Assembly (NCBI GenBank): GCA_900313405.1
Contig: OMQY01000297.1
Location: 1 to 8,282, forward strand
DNA length: 8,282 nucleotides
From: an uncultured Eubacteriales bacterium
GTDB taxonomy: Bacteria > Bacillota_A > Clostridia > Saccharofermentanales > Saccharofermentanaceae
Direction: 5' to 3'
In this document: piece by piece, positions 6,397-8,282 of the stretch
Position numbering within the stretch: position 1 is the stretch's first letter
Layout: each line of letters begins with the position of its first letter
The notes under the pieces: generated by a model
What the model was told of the DNA's origin: nothing
Database searches by the model: none
The model's input: the letters and a program-made list of their open reading frames with translations, nothing else
Made by a program: the position numbers and the translations under genes

Positions 6397-7893
6397 TTAT
6401 TTAAGTTCACCTATAAGTTTCCTGTCGATCTTGCCGTTGGGAGTAAGAGGCATCGAATCGAGCCTCACGGTCTTATTGGGAAGCATATACCTCGGGATCT
6501 TTTCCTTAAGGATCGCTCCGAGCGCCTTCTCTTCGATCGTTCCGGTGTAATAAAGACCGATCCTGTCTTTCTCCTTATCGTACACGGCGCAGGAGGAATA
6601 GATCCCGTCCAGACTGTTGACATTCGCTTCGATCTCACCCAATTCGATACGATGACCCATATGCTTGATCTGATAGTCCTTACGCGATACGAATACGAGT
6701 TCGCCGCGCTCGTTCAGACGACCGATGTCGCCGGTCCTGTAGATGAACTCGGGATAGTAAGGATTCAGAGGATTCTGAACGAAGGCCTCTGCCGTTCTGT
6801 CAGGATCGTTATAGTATCCGAGAGTAACACATGTGCCTCTGATACAGATCTCGCCCTCGTCGGCGCGCTTATCGTCTCCGTCAAGCAGGATGATCTCCGT
6901 ATTCTCGAATGGCCTTCCTATCGGTATGACATCCCCTTCGACGAACTGCCTGTCCACCTCGTACCAGCAGCTCATGCCGGTAGCCTCCGTGGGGCCGTAA
7001 AGGTTGATGAACCTTGCCCCCGGGAGCGCCGCTCTCCAGCGGTTGAACTGCTTGATATGGAAGACTTCGCTTCCGAAGGCGATCGTCCTTAAATACTCCG
7101 GAACGGTCTTATCAAGTACACCAAAGGCGGATATCATCGACAGTGCCGATACTACCCAGCAGACCGTGTTTATCTTCTTCTCATTCAGGAATTCAACGAG
7201 CTTTATCGGGAACATAAAGAGCTGTCTTGGAACGATGACCGTCGACGCTCCGAACTTGATCGTCGGATAGAGCTCCTTAAGACAGGCGTCAAAATAGAAC
7301 GGGCTCTGGTTACCGAATCTGGTATCCTCATCGACCTTAAGGACGGCCGAGAGGTTCTCGATATAGTCGATAACGCTCCTGTGGCAGGCAACAACTCCCT
7401 TGGGGATACCCGTCGAACCTGACGTAAATACGATATAGATGGGATCCGTATCTATCTGGCGTCTTCTTATATCAGACAGGAGCACTTCATCTATGGCGCC
7501 GGTCGAGATCTCGTCATAACGAGCTATCTTCCCGTCGAAAACAAACTCACGTGCCTTCTCTTCCGTCTCACCGTCAACGATCATAAGCGGCGAGTTAAGC
7601 GACTTAAGGATCAGCTCGATCCTCATCCTCGGCATCTCTTCATCGATCGGAACATAATAGCATCCGCCGTATACCGTTCCGAAGAACGCGGCGACTGCCT
7701 CCGGAGATTTACGCATGAATATGACCACAGGCTGCCCGTATATGCCGCTCGAAGCAATAAACGAACCTATTGCCCTGCTGCTTTGATAGACCTGACCGAA
7801 CGTCAGGCCGCTGAATTCGTCCTCATAAGCTACTTTGTCGGGAAAGCGTGTGACCGTGCTCTCCAGATACTCCAAAACATTACGTTGCTGCAT
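6397..7893 (-). CDS. Amino-acid adenylating enzyme (DltA-like, NRPS A-domain family)
   Basis: Predicted to activate an amino acid with ATP and load it onto the carrier protein encoded next. The 498-residue stand-alone adenylation domain has no condensation or carrier domain. Core motifs are FTSGSTGIPKGV (156-167), FDACLKELYP (201-210, with D202 positioned to bind the amino group), NLYGPTEAT (297-305), YRTGD (385-389), RKDYQIKHMGHRIELGEIE (404-422) and NGKIDRK (486-492) with the catalytic Lys 488. In DltA the pocket segment reads FCGE, its cysteine contacting D-alanine; the equivalent here, by eye, is FGSE (273-276), so the cysteine is replaced by glycine. The ATG directly abuts the racemase stop codon (TAAATG), pointing to coupled translation. 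D-alanine remains possible as substrate, but the context favours another D-amino acid; the substrate is unassigned. Confidence 0.9.
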   Translation of the reverse strand: MQQRNVLEYLESTVTRFPDKVAYEDEFSGLTFGQVYQSSRAIGSFIASSGIYGQPVVIFMRKSPEAVAAFFGTVYGGCYYVPIDEEMPRMRIELILKSLNSPLMIVDGETEEKAREFVFDGKIARYDEISTGAIDEVLLSDIRRRQIDTDPIYIVFTSGSTGIPKGVVACHRSVIDYIENLSAVLKVDEDTRFGNQSPFYFDACLKELYPTIKFGASTVIVPRQLFMFPIKLVEFLNEKKINTVCWVVSALSMISAFGVLDKTVPEYLRTIAFGSEVFHIKQFNRWRAALPGARFINLYGPTEATGMSCWYEVDRQFVEGDVIPIGRPFENTEIILLDGDDKRADEGEICIRGTCVTLGYYNDPDRTAEAFVQNPLNPYYPEFIYRTGDIGRLNERGELVFVSRKDYQIKHMGHRIELGEIEANVNSLDGIYSSCAVYDKEKDRIGLYYTGTIEEKALGAILKEKIPRYMLPNKTVRLDSMPLTPNGKIDRKLIGELK

Positions 7894-8282
7894 TTATTCC
7901 ACCAGATACTGATATTCTTCGCGGAGCCTTCCTCCGCCCATGACCACTGACTGTGCCGCCAGCATATCGAGTATATCAAAAAAACCGTCTCCGATATCAC
8001 AACTGTCGGAAATGACCGACAGCTCGGTACACCCGAGCAGGCAGATCTGCGCGCCTCGTGACATCAGTTCATCTCTCACCTTATGAAGCGCATCCATATC
8101 AGCGGGCTTGCCGCACTTGACACTGTCATAGATCAGGGATGTTACCGTCTTCTGTCCTTCATCGTCCGGGATAACAGCTTCTATTCCGTAAGACTCAAGG
8201 ACAGATGCTATAACACCGCTCCTGATACTGCCGGATGTTGCCATGATGCCCACACGCGAATACCCGTTACGCTTAAGATACG
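7894..8282 (-). CDS. Aspartate/glutamate-family racemase, C-terminal part (starts beyond the window)
   Basis: PLP-independent two-cysteine racemase interconverting L- and D-amino acids, usually aspartate or glutamate; some members have broader range. About 128 C-terminal residues are visible, and the frame is open through the right edge (the last visible upstream residues are YLKRNGYSR). Family landmarks are VGIMATSGSIRSGV near the left of the visible part, a Gln in the DDEGQ segment, and LLGCTELSVIS with the second catalytic cysteine. The first catalytic cysteine lies outside the window. The stop codon abuts the start of the adenylating enzyme with no gap, so the racemase probably supplies that enzyme's substrate. 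A GTG at 8253 could be read as a start, but it lies inside a conserved domain and is rejected. Confidence 0.87.
   Translation of the reverse strand, partial: YLKRNGYSRVGIMATSGSIRSGVIASVLESYGIEAVIPDDEGQKTVTSLIYDSVKCGKPADMDALHKVRDELMSRGAQICLLGCTELSVISDSCDIGDGFFDILDMLAAQSVVMGGGRLREEYQYLVE

Overview
The window suggests a Gram-positive-type anaerobe of the class Clostridia. The protein sequences resemble Lachnospiraceae/Oscillospiraceae-type versions by eye, base composition is near balanced, ribosome binding sites are strong GGAGG types, and rplM-rpsI and serC-serA each form compact pairs. No genus can be named from the sequence. Every convincing gene lies on the minus strand, so transcription runs from the high to the low coordinates. 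I see no tRNA, rRNA, CRISPR array, insertion sequence or phage gene.

Right part (about 2809-8282), in transcription order: the 3' part of a PLP-independent aspartate/glutamate-type racemase gene (cut by the window edge), an amino-acid adenylating enzyme related to DltA, a DltC-like carrier protein, an MBOAT acyltransferase related to DltB/AlgI, an SGNH-fold protein in the DltD position, and a small lipoprotein. Gaps are 0, 46, 3, 14 and 54 nt, so the first five are very probably one operon and the lipoprotein may be its last gene. The layout matches the D-alanylation (Dlt) logic: activate an amino acid, load it on a carrier, pass it across the membrane by MBOAT, and transfer it to an envelope polymer. 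Three details depart from textbook Dlt. A racemase of the Asp/Glu family is directly abutted to the adenylating enzyme, and the position I align with the D-Ala-contacting cysteine of DltA is glycine. The MBOAT carries its own C-terminal FIYNQF hexapeptide, of the 'acyl shuttle' type otherwise found on the microprotein DltX. The SGNH partner has GDCE where a catalytic GDS serine is expected, so its presumed nucleophile is cysteine. Together these suggest a surface-acylation system that may carry a D-amino acid other than D-alanine; this is inference.

Middle part (about 1744-2770): rplM and rpsI, encoding ribosomal proteins L13 and S9, with a near-consensus promoter (TTGACT, 17 bp, TATTAT), an AT-rich upstream tract, and a rho-independent terminator after rpsI. 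A long inverted repeat is superimposed exactly on this promoter.

Left part (1 to about 1620): serC and the start of serA, two of the three enzymes of serine biosynthesis from 3-phosphoglycerate, with a candidate promoter and a leader holding a small GNRA-capped hairpin and a 12-bp palindrome. serA runs off the left edge.
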